Below are positions 40,521-48,863 of a stretch of 48,863 nt of DNA, in pieces. The translations under genes and the position numbers were made by a program. The DNA is taken from positions 1 to 48,863 of the IMG/VR virus record IMGVR_UViG_3300047361_000192; one strand, 5' to 3'. The DNA comes from a virus. The notes under the pieces are model-generated. The model had not been told where the DNA came from and made no database searches. It saw only the letters and a list, made by a program, of their open reading frames with translations. Positions within the stretch are counted from its first letter, which is position 1. Every line of letters starts with the position of its first letter.

Positions 40521-43500
40521 TATGGGCAATCAATATAGCGACCAGTTCCGATCTTAACAAGTCCTCTGCTGTTAAGATCTTCAGAGGAGAGACAGATCAT
40601 GTTTGGCAACACAATAGCACCAGATCCTCCGCCACCAATTAGTTTAATAATTGGTGATTTTTCATATGTTGTTGTTCTATCTTTAATTTGAACAGAGATA
40701 ACATAACCTCTATCGTCAATGATAGCAGTTGCTCTGCCTTCCTTACCATCTATGTATACCTCTGGAGCAGACTTATATCTAATACCTGGAGAGATGAGAG
40801 TAAAAGAATCAATGATACATTGTACGTCATTTGTAGTTGCAAGATTACGCTTGTATCCTAAACCAGCTCTAGTAACTCTAACTTCAGAAACAAATCCTTT
40901 AGTATCTAGAAGGGCAATAGCAGTAGCACCGAATCCTTCGCCAGAAACGATGACTTGAGGTGCTTCAGCATATGACTCACCCGTGTCTGTAATGGGAATA
41001 CTAACAATAGATCCATCGTCTCCAGTAATAGGATTGCCTGCCTTTGGCTTGTTTGGAACATATGGATCAGGTTTGTTCGCATCATCAGCATCATCAATAC
41101 CATCACCAGTAAGATCTTCAAATCCACCACTAGAGAAAATTGTTGCATCAGTTGATGCTTCAGTTCCTAGAATCTGGAATGTTAATTGTTCAGCAGGTTC
41201 TTTTCTTTCATCATCCAAGATACCAACAACAATTTGTGCTGTGTTGTCAACAATTTTAAACGATCCTGCAGTTGTACCACCAACAAAATCATCCGAGTCA
41301 ACATCACCAATGATAATCCAGTCAAATTCTGTACGATCAGGGATATTTGTACTGGTAACAGTAAAGATGATGTCTTCTCCCTCAATATATGCAGGTTTAT
41401 CACTAGTAACAGAGATAGTAGGATCTGCAACAGGATTCTCTGGTCTATCAGGGAATACAATTGACTCATAGTCTGCTGCAATTTCTACATCAGCAAACGA
41501 TCCAGTATCAAAGTTAACATCAGATAGATCTGAATTTCCTGGGTCAAACAGAGTAAATCTGAATGTTTGAGAAGCATTCAATTCAATATCCTCATTCATA
41601 GGAAGAGATACCGTACCACTACAGCGTGGGATGCTAATATTTTGTAGATCCCCATTTTCATCAACAAACTCTTCAGTAAGAGTCTCAAATTCAATAACCG
41701 TAACAGTTCCTGTCAAAGATGGATTAGCATCATTAATATATTCTTCTACTATATCACCAGTCAATGTATATGTCAATACACTACCGCTAGGTACGTTAGA
41801 AGTATTAATGGTGTACGTTACTGTCCCACCACCAGCTACAATAGTTGGATCTACAATGACAGAGTATACTCTACTACCATCAAATGTGATAGGCAACACA
41901 ACCTCCTCATCGTCCTCGGGGGGATCATCTGGAACGATAGGTGGAACCGAGGGATCATCGTCATCAGGTAATTCAGGTGGAGGATCGACAGGAATTGGTA
42001 CAAGAACTGGATTAAATGGTGGCGTGTCTTCTCTACCAGGACCAGGCGGTTCTGGATCTTGGTTAGGAATAGGAATAGGTTCGTTAGGAATACCACCAAC
42101 AAAAATAATCCTAGTTGGTTTGGGATCCAAGTAATCAGCTGACTCTTCGCAGTAGAATCTTTCTCCAGTATCACCATCGGCAATATTGTCTAGAAGATTG
42201 TCTAACCAATCATCCTCATCATCTTTGCTACAGTCAGTACATTTAACAGTTGACTCTGGACAGCTACTACTAGGACCACTACATGAGATACCTAGGAATG
42301 ACATTACCTTTCCGATAGCACCACCAATCATGTTTAGAGGTGATGCTAATATTCCTAATATACTTTGCAGTGGTCCTAATATACTACTGATTAAACCTTC
42401 CAGAAGTTCTAGAATTTTGTTGACGATACCCTCAACTAGGTTGATGACAGCACAAGCAGCAGGAGAGAACACATCCATGATGAAGTCGAACAGCAGATTT
42501 GTTAAGAATCTTGCCAACATGTCAGTGATATTCTCAATAGAACATCCAAGTGCCTTAAGAATCTGATCAAGAACTTTCTGCACACCGTCTAATAGACGAC
42601 CTTTCTTACCAATAGTCTTCTTTGTTACTTTTGGATCTGCAGGTACTTGCTCCTTCGCTTGTAGTGCTCCTTGAATGCCTAGGAGACCATCAACTAGGTT
42701 CTTGATACCCTCACGTAGATTCCTAATAATCTCGGACTGGGCACGACCCATCAGACTACGGACAAGTTTAGTAATCCTACCAATGTGATGTCTTGCAATA
42801 GATACTTTATCATACAAGAATCCATTGATCTTACTGACATAGAAGTCACCTAACTGTCCACCAGATGCTTGGTTAGCAGCGAGCATATCACCAATAATAT
42901 TCTGTACCTGCTTACCAAAGTTACTCTCTGTACCACACTTGGGGTTGGCAATAGTAACACAGTTCTGGGAGCCAGTAGGATTGGTTTCACTATGCTTGCC
43001 ACGCAGTGCAGCAATGATAGCAGGAGGACCCTTCTTTTCGTGTGATTTAGCAGCAGCTGGTTCGCCACCATCTATGTTAGCACCAGTCTCTGGATCTACA
43101 CCGTCTTGACTTGCTTGAGAGTAATGTGCTTGTGGTTTAACAGTGCTATCAGTATGAGTAGTGAAGTTCCTAGGTCCATCATCACCAGCAACAGGGTCAG
43201 TATTCTTAACGACAGTAGCACCAGCGGTGTGCCCAACAGACCCCATGATAATAGGTCTCTGCTTATCATTGTCAAGGAAGAAACCAATGACCCAGTTACC
43301 TGCTCGCAGCTCTGCTGTAGCACCAGTCACACCACCATCACTGAATGGTGTGGTCACAGGCATGACTACGTTTGCCCATGGTAGTTGCTCTGTCGGTGTC
43401 TTCTGACCTTCTCTTAAGTGTACGCCAACAATACGCACACGATATCTACCAGATTGTTTTGGGTCGCTTTCTCTCCCTGTCTCAACCTGTCCGATCCACC

Positions 43501-43561
43501 AGTTGAAACCATCAGCGCCTATCTGATTAGTCGATATAAATGACGATAGAACTGGATCCAT
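40520..43561 (-). CDS. gp5-like baseplate hub OB-fold protein, 1013 aa
   Basis: Residues about 18-115 form the gp5/VgrG OB-fold (WIGQVETGRES, RYRVRIVGVHLREG, LPWANVVMPVTTPF, NWVIGFFLDNDKQRPIIMG). A helical amphipathic region (about 225-425) with many Leu/Ile and a Cys-rich hinge (SCSGPSSSCPES, KCTDCSK) follows, then a proline-rich linker, two Calx-beta-like modules (GEDIIFTVTSTNIP; EPAEQLTFQI) and a C-terminal region of repeated short strands. I see no lysozyme domain, unlike T4 gp5; the wall-cutting activity appears to be on the two upstream proteins. A late box overlaps the preceding stop. Confidence 0.75.
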   Translation of the reverse strand: MDPVLSSFISTNQIGADGFNWWIGQVETGRESDPKQSGRYRVRIVGVHLREGQKTPTEQLPWANVVMPVTTPFSDGGVTGATAELRAGNWVIGFFLDNDKQRPIIMGSVGHTAGATVVKNTDPVAGDDGPRNFTTHTDSTVKPQAHYSQASQDGVDPETGANIDGGEPAAAKSHEKKGPPAIIAALRGKHSETNPTGSQNCVTIANPKCGTESNFGKQVQNIIGDMLAANQASGGQLGDFYVSKINGFLYDKVSIARHHIGRITKLVRSLMGRAQSEIIRNLREGIKNLVDGLLGIQGALQAKEQVPADPKVTKKTIGKKGRLLDGVQKVLDQILKALGCSIENITDMLARFLTNLLFDFIMDVFSPAACAVINLVEGIVNKILELLEGLISSILGPLQSILGILASPLNMIGGAIGKVMSFLGISCSGPSSSCPESTVKCTDCSKDDEDDWLDNLLDNIADGDTGERFYCEESADYLDPKPTRIIFVGGIPNEPIPIPNQDPEPPGPGREDTPPFNPVLVPIPVDPPPELPDDDDPSVPPIVPDDPPEDDEEVVLPITFDGSRVYSVIVDPTIVAGGGTVTYTINTSNVPSGSVLTYTLTGDIVEEYINDANPSLTGTVTVIEFETLTEEFVDENGDLQNISIPRCSGTVSLPMNEDIELNASQTFRFTLFDPGNSDLSDVNFDTGSFADVEIAADYESIVFPDRPENPVADPTISVTSDKPAYIEGEDIIFTVTSTNIPDRTEFDWIIIGDVDSDDFVGGTTAGSFKIVDNTAQIVVGILDDERKEPAEQLTFQILGTEASTDATIFSSGGFEDLTGDGIDDADDANKPDPYVPNKPKAGNPITGDDGSIVSIPITDTGESYAEAPQVIVSGEGFGATAIALLDTKGFVSEVRVTRAGLGYKRNLATTNDVQCIIDSFTLISPGIRYKSAPEVYIDGKEGRATAIIDDRGYVISVQIKDRTTTYEKSPIIKLIGGGGSGAIVLPNMICLSSEDLNSRGLVKIGTGRYIDCP

Positions 43562-43577
43562 ACCAATACTTTTATTT

Positions 43578-44957
43578 TTATTTAGTCTCTACATCAGAGG
43601 GTTCATCTGGCATGCCATAAGAATCCCTTACTAAAGTAAGATATGTATTTGCTTTTGCATTCAGAACATCAGCGGAGTGCTGTAGTTTTGCAATCAAATA
43701 AGCACCGCTATGTTCCTTGTCATAAATGTCATTCTCTTCTCTTTCTGATGAAGGAATGTTATTAGGAATCATAATCTCAACTGTCTGTCCCGCACGTAAA
43801 TCTGTTCGGAAAGGTATCTGAATAAAGACTTGCTGGTTGTTCTGTGATTGTTTTCTAGCAATCGACTGCGCTACGACATATTTCTGCCAGTCAGGAAATT
43901 CTGCTGTGTTCTTCTTACCACCATCTGGTTTCTCTGGTGATGCTACTTCCACACCATCAAACCAAGTCTCATGATCCATCAACACAGACATAATTCTACT
44001 GGGATTGACTGCAAGATCAGCCTGACCTTTAGCAAGACCAGACTGGGATCCTAGATGCTCCATGTCATCAAAGCGATCACCTAAATTATAAACATACTCT
44101 TCGTAAGTACCAGTGCTATAGTTATAGAAACAAATAACATTAGAGAACGTACCCATTCTCAACTTGGATAAGATGTCAATCTCTTGTTGGAAGTCAATGT
44201 CAAGGATTTTACGGCGAGCATTCTGTGGATTGAGTTGATCATTCTCTTGAAAGAATGTCTCCACAGGTGGATTAGTTTCGATAGAGTTTAGTGAGTCAAT
44301 TGATCTAAAATGATATCCATCATAGTTTTCGTAGAAGTAATACCCTGCACTACCCTTTGATATTTGTAATTCTGATGTTGTACTAGAACCTGAAGGAAAT
44401 GTCTTCTTATCTTCAGGTACAGTTCTCTCTTTCAACGAGCTGATAATAGAGAAAGGTGTCTTCTTACCTGGCAAGAAAGTTACCTTAAACATAGAAGGAT
44501 CATTGAGAAGTCTCTTTGTAGTTCCTAACTTTTCTGTTACTAGTTGAGATACAATGCCTTCTGCTTTACCTGATAGTCTTTCTCCTAATCTAGTAGTTTC
44601 ATTGACCAACAGTTCATTGGAAACCAACCCAAGAGAATACTCTTGATACCTGTCTGCAGAAAAGCGATTGTATATCTTTGACACCTTCATGTTCAGTGTC
44701 AATAGTTCTTCATCAGCAGCACCAAATACCAGTTCAACATTCTCGTATCCAGAAATAGGAAGAGAAGAAATAATATTTGCTGCGTTGTCAACGATGTCTA
44801 GGTTGACAGAAATACTTGGCATGTCAATGTCTTCAAAGTATTGAAAACTTTTGATCAACCCTGTTAGTGGCACTTCAGTTCCATCTAGACCAGTAATAGT
44901 TGCCTCTTCTAGTTTTAAACTAGAGGCATATGGAAACTCTTGGTTATTATCACTCAT
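43578..44957 (-). CDS. gp27-like baseplate hub protein, 459 aa
   Basis: Begins MSDNNQEFPYASSLKLEEAT; the two N-terminal regions (about 15-130 and 170-330) resemble the pseudo-sixfold barrels of gp27-type hub proteins, with SFQYFEDIDMPSISVNLDIVD and DIDFQQEIDILSKLRMGTFSN. The C-terminal part includes FRTDLRAGQTVEIMIP and HSGAYLIAKLQHSAD, typical of hub proteins that contact gp5. Gene order hub, gp5-like, spike matches contractile tail cassettes. Overlap with the upstream gene by four bases (ATGA). Identification rests on pattern and position. Confidence 0.7.
   Translation of the reverse strand: MSDNNQEFPYASSLKLEEATITGLDGTEVPLTGLIKSFQYFEDIDMPSISVNLDIVDNAANIISSLPISGYENVELVFGAADEELLTLNMKVSKIYNRFSADRYQEYSLGLVSNELLVNETTRLGERLSGKAEGIVSQLVTEKLGTTKRLLNDPSMFKVTFLPGKKTPFSIISSLKERTVPEDKKTFPSGSSTTSELQISKGSAGYYFYENYDGYHFRSIDSLNSIETNPPVETFFQENDQLNPQNARRKILDIDFQQEIDILSKLRMGTFSNVICFYNYSTGTYEEYVYNLGDRFDDMEHLGSQSGLAKGQADLAVNPSRIMSVLMDHETWFDGVEVASPEKPDGGKKNTAEFPDWQKYVVAQSIARKQSQNNQQVFIQIPFRTDLRAGQTVEIMIPNNIPSSEREENDIYDKEHSGAYLIAKLQHSADVLNAKANTYLTLVRDSYGMPDEPSDVETK
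43579..43585 (-). promoter_or_regulatory. Late promoter box CTAAATA overlapping a stop codon
   Basis: CTAAATA on the minus strand spans the last Lys codon and TAA of the hub gene, 18 bases ahead of the gp5-like ATG. A transcript starting about ten bases downstream would have a very short leader. Confidence 0.45.
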
Positions 44958-47527
44958 GTGGTCACACCATCAACTGTAAATACTGATTTGGATAGAGAAG
45001 AAACAGAAGGAGCTACTGTAGTTCCCTGTGATGTAGGAACCGCACCAGTAGCAGCAGATTGTGTTTGCTCACCGCCCATATTTATCATTGCTACTTGTGC
45101 TTTTTCTGCTGCTGTAGAACCTCGCATCGCCTGTGTTGGATCTACTTTAGTTGCTGGTGGTTTAGTTGCTGGTGGTTTAACTCTCTCCTGACCATACTCT
45201 ATGAATGACTTAAGTATAGCAGCATTTTTACCACCAGTGGTATCTATCTTCATACTACCACGATATAAGTCAAACCCGCCACCACCTAGTTTGAATGCAT
45301 TGTATTGTTTACCATCATGCTCGAAATATATTCTTTCCCCTGTTCTTGCACCAAAGGTTTCTGTAATTCCTTGTGAAGATTTTGATTGTGCTTCTAGATC
45401 TGAAGTATCTCCTGTTGTTTTTGGTTCTGGTTTTGGTTCTACTAACGGTCCTGGTTTTGATCCTGGTTTTGCATAAGCAATACTATATCCCTCGCCAGTA
45501 CCAAGATAATTTTTAGCTGCGACACTCAAGTCAAGCATATGATTACTTGAGTGTCCTTCTACTCCAGGTCCAACATCATTAACCCTAACAACAGCAGACT
45601 TTCCTGTCTTGGTATTAGTTACAACTACATTAAAAGGTTTCTTGAGAGTTCTACCGCCAGGAAATCTCGCTGCAGGAACTGTCATATTTTTGGGAAGAGT
45701 GGCTAGCAATGGTGGAAATGCTGCCGCAGAAAAAACATCTTCCTTATATCCTTCACCAGTAGATGTAGCAGGCAATCCTTCAGCAGTCTTATGTCCGCTG
45801 GCGTTAATACCACCAAGTGATGGATCATAGTAAGTTGTCTTGGCACCAGTGCTAATCATCTCACCAGCTTCTCCTGATCCTGTAGTAGAAGGATTATGTG
45901 TGTCTTTTGGTGGTGCAGGATCGTTATCTGGATTGAACAGGTTTTTTAGACCATCAAATACTTTCTGGAATACATTTTTCTTTTCTTTTTTCTCTTCATC
46001 ACCACCAGTCAAGATAGAAGGTTCTTTCTTCAAACTTTCACCAGCCTTTGCTTTACCTACCAGTGATTTAGGTAGGTCAAATACACTGGCAAGTGGAGTG
46101 ATAACTTTTGCCATCTCACTAGCAACCTCGGGACTGTCTCCAGATAGTCGTTTGACTAACTCACTACTAGCAGCCAACGCCATACCACCAGCAACCTTTG
46201 TTGGTAGTGCCATAGCATCTACTAATGGTTGTTCCAGACTACTATCTGCCATCAGGTTAGGTATCTCAATGGGAGATGATTTACCCATAGGAGTTCCCTC
46301 TTCATAACTGTTATTGACATTAGAAAATGATTTACCCATCTCATAACTGTTATTGACATTAACATTCATAGGAGGAACCATAGGTTCTGATGGTGTTGGT
46401 CTTACCTTACCATCAACCGCACTTGGTTCTCCTTGCGTGTAGTTGTTGTCTAATGGTACGATTGCCTCATCACCATGTAGTGTCAAACCAGGTACTTTAT
46501 ATCCACTATCAGGTCCAGATAAGATAGCACCTCGCTCTGCTTGTGGACCTTCTTTGACATCATCCGATGGCGATTCATTATCTGATTCTGGATCATAATC
46601 TAGTTTTATATTAGATGCTGCATCCTTTAGATCGAATGTATCATCAGTGGTGTCCACTGGGATATTAGTGGTGACAACTTTGGCTTGTTTTTCTAGATTG
46701 GATTCTTTGACCGTTCCTTCTGCATCATCAGTTTGTTTTTTCTTCAATGCAGTCTGTGCATTGATTGCTTCAGCAATCTTGGTTAACTTGTCCTCAATAC
46801 TATCTGTTCTTTCACTCAACTGATTAACAATATCAGTCTTCATTGCATGAACATCAGAAGCAACCTGTTTAGAGTCACCGATGCTGTTGTTAATAGACTG
46901 TGCTGTCTTGTCTAATGACTGGGCAATAGCATTGATTGCCTGGAGAAGGTCTTCTCTAGTTGCTCTCTGCTTGTTACCAGATGCTGCTGCCGCTACTTTC
47001 TTTTCAGTTTCAGCAAGCATCCTCTCTTGAGAAAGAGACTGTCTCTTCTGCTCAAGTTCAAAGGGAGACATCTTTTTAGGGATTGCAGGTGTCTCTGCTT
47101 TTACACCTTCAGGTGGTCTCTTTGCACTCTGAAAATTATAGTTATCAAATTGCCTACGGAATCTCTCAACGTCAGACAGTTTCTTTATGTCTTTACCGTC
47201 AGCGTCTCTATTGTCTACGAAGTTCCAGAACTGTGCCTTTGGATTCTTTAGCAGTTTGACACGATCAACTGCCTGTTCAATGTCTTGCTTCTTGCCACTG
47301 ATATATGATCCACCAAACTTATTCTTTAGTGCTGCCTTAAAAAAGAAACCTTTCTCTACACCTGCTTCTTCTAGGCTATCATATCCTGCTTTCTTTGCCT
47401 TCTCTTCTGCTGCTTCTCTCTCTTGTCTAGCAAATTTTCTTGCAGCAAGAACCTTCGAGATCATACTACCAATATGATCCTTACCTGGTTTTGTTGTATC
47501 TGTAAACCCTTCGGTAAATGCTGCCAT
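44954..47527 (-). CDS. Tail structural protein with RlpA-like double-psi beta barrel, 857 aa
   Basis: Residues 1-150 are charged and helical, 155-265 a likely coiled coil, 330-360 carry ERGAILSGPDSGYKVPGL with HGDEAIVPL as in tape-measure-type proteins, and 430-490 a helical block (LAASSELVKRL, VFDLPKSLVG). At about 562-690 is an RlpA/expansin-like double-psi beta barrel: TTYYDPSLGGINASGHKTA, VVRVNDVGPG (D651) and HMLDLSVAAKNYLG (D666), the usual catalytic acid positions of lytic transglycosylases. It probably cuts or opens peptidoglycan during injection. AGGGGG lies ahead of the ATG and a CTAAATA late box just upstream. Confidence 0.75.
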   Translation of the reverse strand: MAAFTEGFTDTTKPGKDHIGSMISKVLAARKFARQEREAAEEKAKKAGYDSLEEAGVEKGFFFKAALKNKFGGSYISGKKQDIEQAVDRVKLLKNPKAQFWNFVDNRDADGKDIKKLSDVERFRRQFDNYNFQSAKRPPEGVKAETPAIPKKMSPFELEQKRQSLSQERMLAETEKKVAAAASGNKQRATREDLLQAINAIAQSLDKTAQSINNSIGDSKQVASDVHAMKTDIVNQLSERTDSIEDKLTKIAEAINAQTALKKKQTDDAEGTVKESNLEKQAKVVTTNIPVDTTDDTFDLKDAASNIKLDYDPESDNESPSDDVKEGPQAERGAILSGPDSGYKVPGLTLHGDEAIVPLDNNYTQGEPSAVDGKVRPTPSEPMVPPMNVNVNNSYEMGKSFSNVNNSYEEGTPMGKSSPIEIPNLMADSSLEQPLVDAMALPTKVAGGMALAASSELVKRLSGDSPEVASEMAKVITPLASVFDLPKSLVGKAKAGESLKKEPSILTGGDEEKKEKKNVFQKVFDGLKNLFNPDNDPAPPKDTHNPSTTGSGEAGEMISTGAKTTYYDPSLGGINASGHKTAEGLPATSTGEGYKEDVFSAAAFPPLLATLPKNMTVPAARFPGGRTLKKPFNVVVTNTKTGKSAVVRVNDVGPGVEGHSSNHMLDLSVAAKNYLGTGEGYSIAYAKPGSKPGPLVEPKPEPKTTGDTSDLEAQSKSSQGITETFGARTGERIYFEHDGKQYNAFKLGGGGFDLYRGSMKIDTTGGKNAAILKSFIEYGQERVKPPATKPPATKVDPTQAMRGSTAAEKAQVAMINMGGEQTQSAATGAVPTSQGTTVAPSVSSLSKSVFTVDGVTT

Positions 47528-47546
47528 TTATTAGATTCCCCCTAGA

Positions 47547-47553
47547 TATTTAG
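47547..47553 (-). promoter_or_regulatory. Late promoter box CTAAATA overlapping a stop codon
   Basis: CTAAATA on the minus strand overlaps the TAA of the M15-peptidase gene, 20 bases ahead of the next ATG, with AGGGGG between. It repeats the arrangement at 43579-43585. Confidence 0.55.
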
Positions 47554-48776
47554 TTAAAGAGAGCGATGTGCATTGCTGCTTTTCCTGGCGCAACACCCAT
47601 CGGAGGTCTAGTTATAGATTTATTATCACGAGGTACATCTACAGTTGGTTCTGGTGGTGCTTGCGGTGGAGTCATGACAATGATAGTCTGTGCCATTGAT
47701 TCTGCCTCTTCATCATACTCTAACACTTCAGGTACAAAGGTACGATAAGTTTGAATTAATTCAGATGGTGTACTAGACGCATTCATTGCCAGCAGGTGAT
47801 CAAGAACTGGTGGTGTACCATACACCAAGTTTTTCATAACAATCTCTGGTCCTTCTTCACCAACAGTAATCTGTTCTTGACCTGACATACCAGCAACACC
47901 ACCTTCGGCATATGCAGGACCACCTTTATCAAATAAATCAAAATCTCTATTGCCGCCCTCTTTCTTCATAGCAGAGAAGTGCATCGCATCTTTAACACTT
48001 CTCCATGCACCACCCCATCCTAGTCCATGCTTTGCAGCAATTTCACCGATGTTGGATGGCATATCAGTAACTAAATTATTGCCAGTAGGATCATATGGAT
48101 TTTCGTTTGCGTTTATATCAATTGATGCTCCATATGGATGAGAATATCTATTTTGATCATAATCAGGATCATCAGGACCAGCGCCACCACCAGTGCCTGC
48201 ATTTCTGAACCCACCAATAGTTCTAATTTTATATCCAGTCTCTTCTAATTCAGCAACGAATCCTTTAAATTGATTAGCAACAACACTAGCTACCTTGTAT
48301 GTATGACCATCTTTTGTAGTCAAATTAGTTAGTTTAATACCAGTGTTCCATGGTCTATCATTAATTGAACCTGTTGATTCTAATTTAGAATCTACTGCTG
48401 GAGAAGGTGGAACTGGTTTTCCATCAGGACCCATTGGTCTGATACCAAAAAATCTAGCTAGATTTGAAAAGAAATTACCACTACCTTCATCTGCTTCTTC
48501 TAAATCCTTCTTTTCCTTTTCATTTAACTGCACCGTTTCTTCTCTAAATAAAGGATTTTCTTCTTCCGTTTTTCTAGAAATCTTATTAAGACTATTAGCA
48601 ACACCGTCAATTGATCCACCAACATTTGTTGATGCAAGTGATTTAGGAACATCAAATGCGGTTGCTATTTTTGATGCCTCTTGCTGGAAGCTAGGTGCTA
48701 CTGTCGCTGCTAGTGGTCCAACATCAGACAATACTTTACTACTAGCAGCCAAGATTGTACCACCAATAGGACGCAT
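47550..48776 (-). CDS. Tail structural protein with M15-type peptidase domain, 408 aa
   Basis: At about residues 155-272 is an M15/VanY-like D,D- or L,D-peptidase: GYKIRTIGGFRNAG, RYSHPYGASIDIN (zinc ligands H213 and D220), and GWGGAWRSVKDAMHFS (H266). This would cleave peptide cross-links of the cell wall. Before it lies a helical block IGGTILAASSKVLSDVGPL ... FDVPKSL that matches residues 440-490 of the neighbouring 857-residue protein; after it, GGVAGMSGQEQITVGEEGPE resembles tape-measure ends. The first in-frame ATG is at 48776, without a clear ribosome binding site. Coding-like sequence continues upstream past a TGA, so the true start may be outside the window. Confidence 0.75.
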   Translation of the reverse strand: MRPIGGTILAASSKVLSDVGPLAATVAPSFQQEASKIATAFDVPKSLASTNVGGSIDGVANSLNKISRKTEEENPLFREETVQLNEKEKKDLEEADEGSGNFFSNLARFFGIRPMGPDGKPVPPSPAVDSKLESTGSINDRPWNTGIKLTNLTTKDGHTYKVASVVANQFKGFVAELEETGYKIRTIGGFRNAGTGGGAGPDDPDYDQNRYSHPYGASIDINANENPYDPTGNNLVTDMPSNIGEIAAKHGLGWGGAWRSVKDAMHFSAMKKEGGNRDFDLFDKGGPAYAEGGVAGMSGQEQITVGEEGPEIVMKNLVYGTPPVLDHLLAMNASSTPSELIQTYRTFVPEVLEYDEEAESMAQTIIVMTPPQAPPEPTVDVPRDNKSITRPPMGVAPGKAAMHIALFN

Positions 48777-48863
48777 TAGATCTTTGTAGAATCCAGGTTC
48801 AATTAAAGCCTCTGTACCATGTAATTCTGGAACACCAGTTCAACTACCGCCCTGCTCAAACTT
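48777..48863 (-). pseudogene. Upstream part of the M15 protein gene, interrupted by TGA
   Basis: In the same frame as the M15 gene, the translation from the right edge reads KFEQGGS, then TGA at 48840-48842, then TGVPELHGTEALIEPGFYKD running into the annotated ATG. The part after the stop matches VPGLTLHGDEAIVPL in the paralogous 857-residue protein, so it is probably genuine coding sequence. Either the gene carries a nonsense mutation or small indel, or the edge of the assembly contains an error. Confidence 0.5.

Noticed and set aside
40520-43561. Lysozyme domain in the gp5-like protein
   Set aside because: No T4-lysozyme-like E-x8-D-x5-T stretch is visible; the middle region is amphipathic helices and Cys-rich linker.

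Overview
This window is part of a T4-like cyanomyovirus genome, a phage of marine Synechococcus or Prochlorococcus. The evidence is a T4-type central baseplate hub set (a gp27-like hub, a gp5-type OB-fold protein and a separate beta-structured spike protein), T4-style late promoters (TATAAATA and CTAAATA), a block of tRNAs, a GIY-YIG homing endonuclease, and two genes that only make sense in a cyanobacterial host: a CpeT-type phycobiliprotein lyase and a small protein ending in a CP12-type Cys-x8-Cys tail. Every gene I accept is on the minus strand, so transcription runs from high to low coordinates. Many neighbours overlap by 1 to 4 bases (ATGA, TAATG), which implies long late transcripts and coupled translation.

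In transcription order: 48.8-39.4 kb holds the tail hub. It comprises two related cell-wall-degrading structural proteins (one with an M15 peptidase domain, one with an RlpA-like double-psi beta barrel), the gp27-like hub, the gp5-like OB-fold protein and the spike protein. From 39.3 to 36.7 kb there is a homing endonuclease bordered by 18-bp direct repeats, then small phage proteins including a glutaredoxin-like one. From 36.7 to 35.2 kb lie cpeT, tRNA-Thr, tRNA-Leu, a 2-oxoglutarate oxygenase, a small gene and tRNA-Asn, closed by a terminator. From 35.1 to 10.4 kb is the adhesion region: a 3788-residue fibre protein, two tail-collar proteins, five tandem paralogous adhesin-like proteins and a 1183-residue Ig-like/collar fibre. 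From 10.4 kb to the left end are four more Fe(II)/2-oxoglutarate oxygenases, a chaperone-like protein, and a dense run of small phage genes, several under 60 residues.

The most interesting system is the adhesion region with its oxygenases. The five paralogs share a C-terminal foot and Ig-like shafts joined by Pro-Pro dipeptides, but carry unrelated N-terminal tips (DUF4214-like, DUF5648-like, calcium-loop, and two glycine-rich). Four oxygenase genes lie just downstream and a fifth lies upstream of the giant fibre. I infer, without proof, that this is a fibre-diversification set with possible prolyl or lysyl hydroxylation of fibre proteins. Other notable points are two genes whose stop codon is the U8-A9-G10 of the following tRNA, and an in-frame TGA in otherwise coding-like sequence at the right edge.
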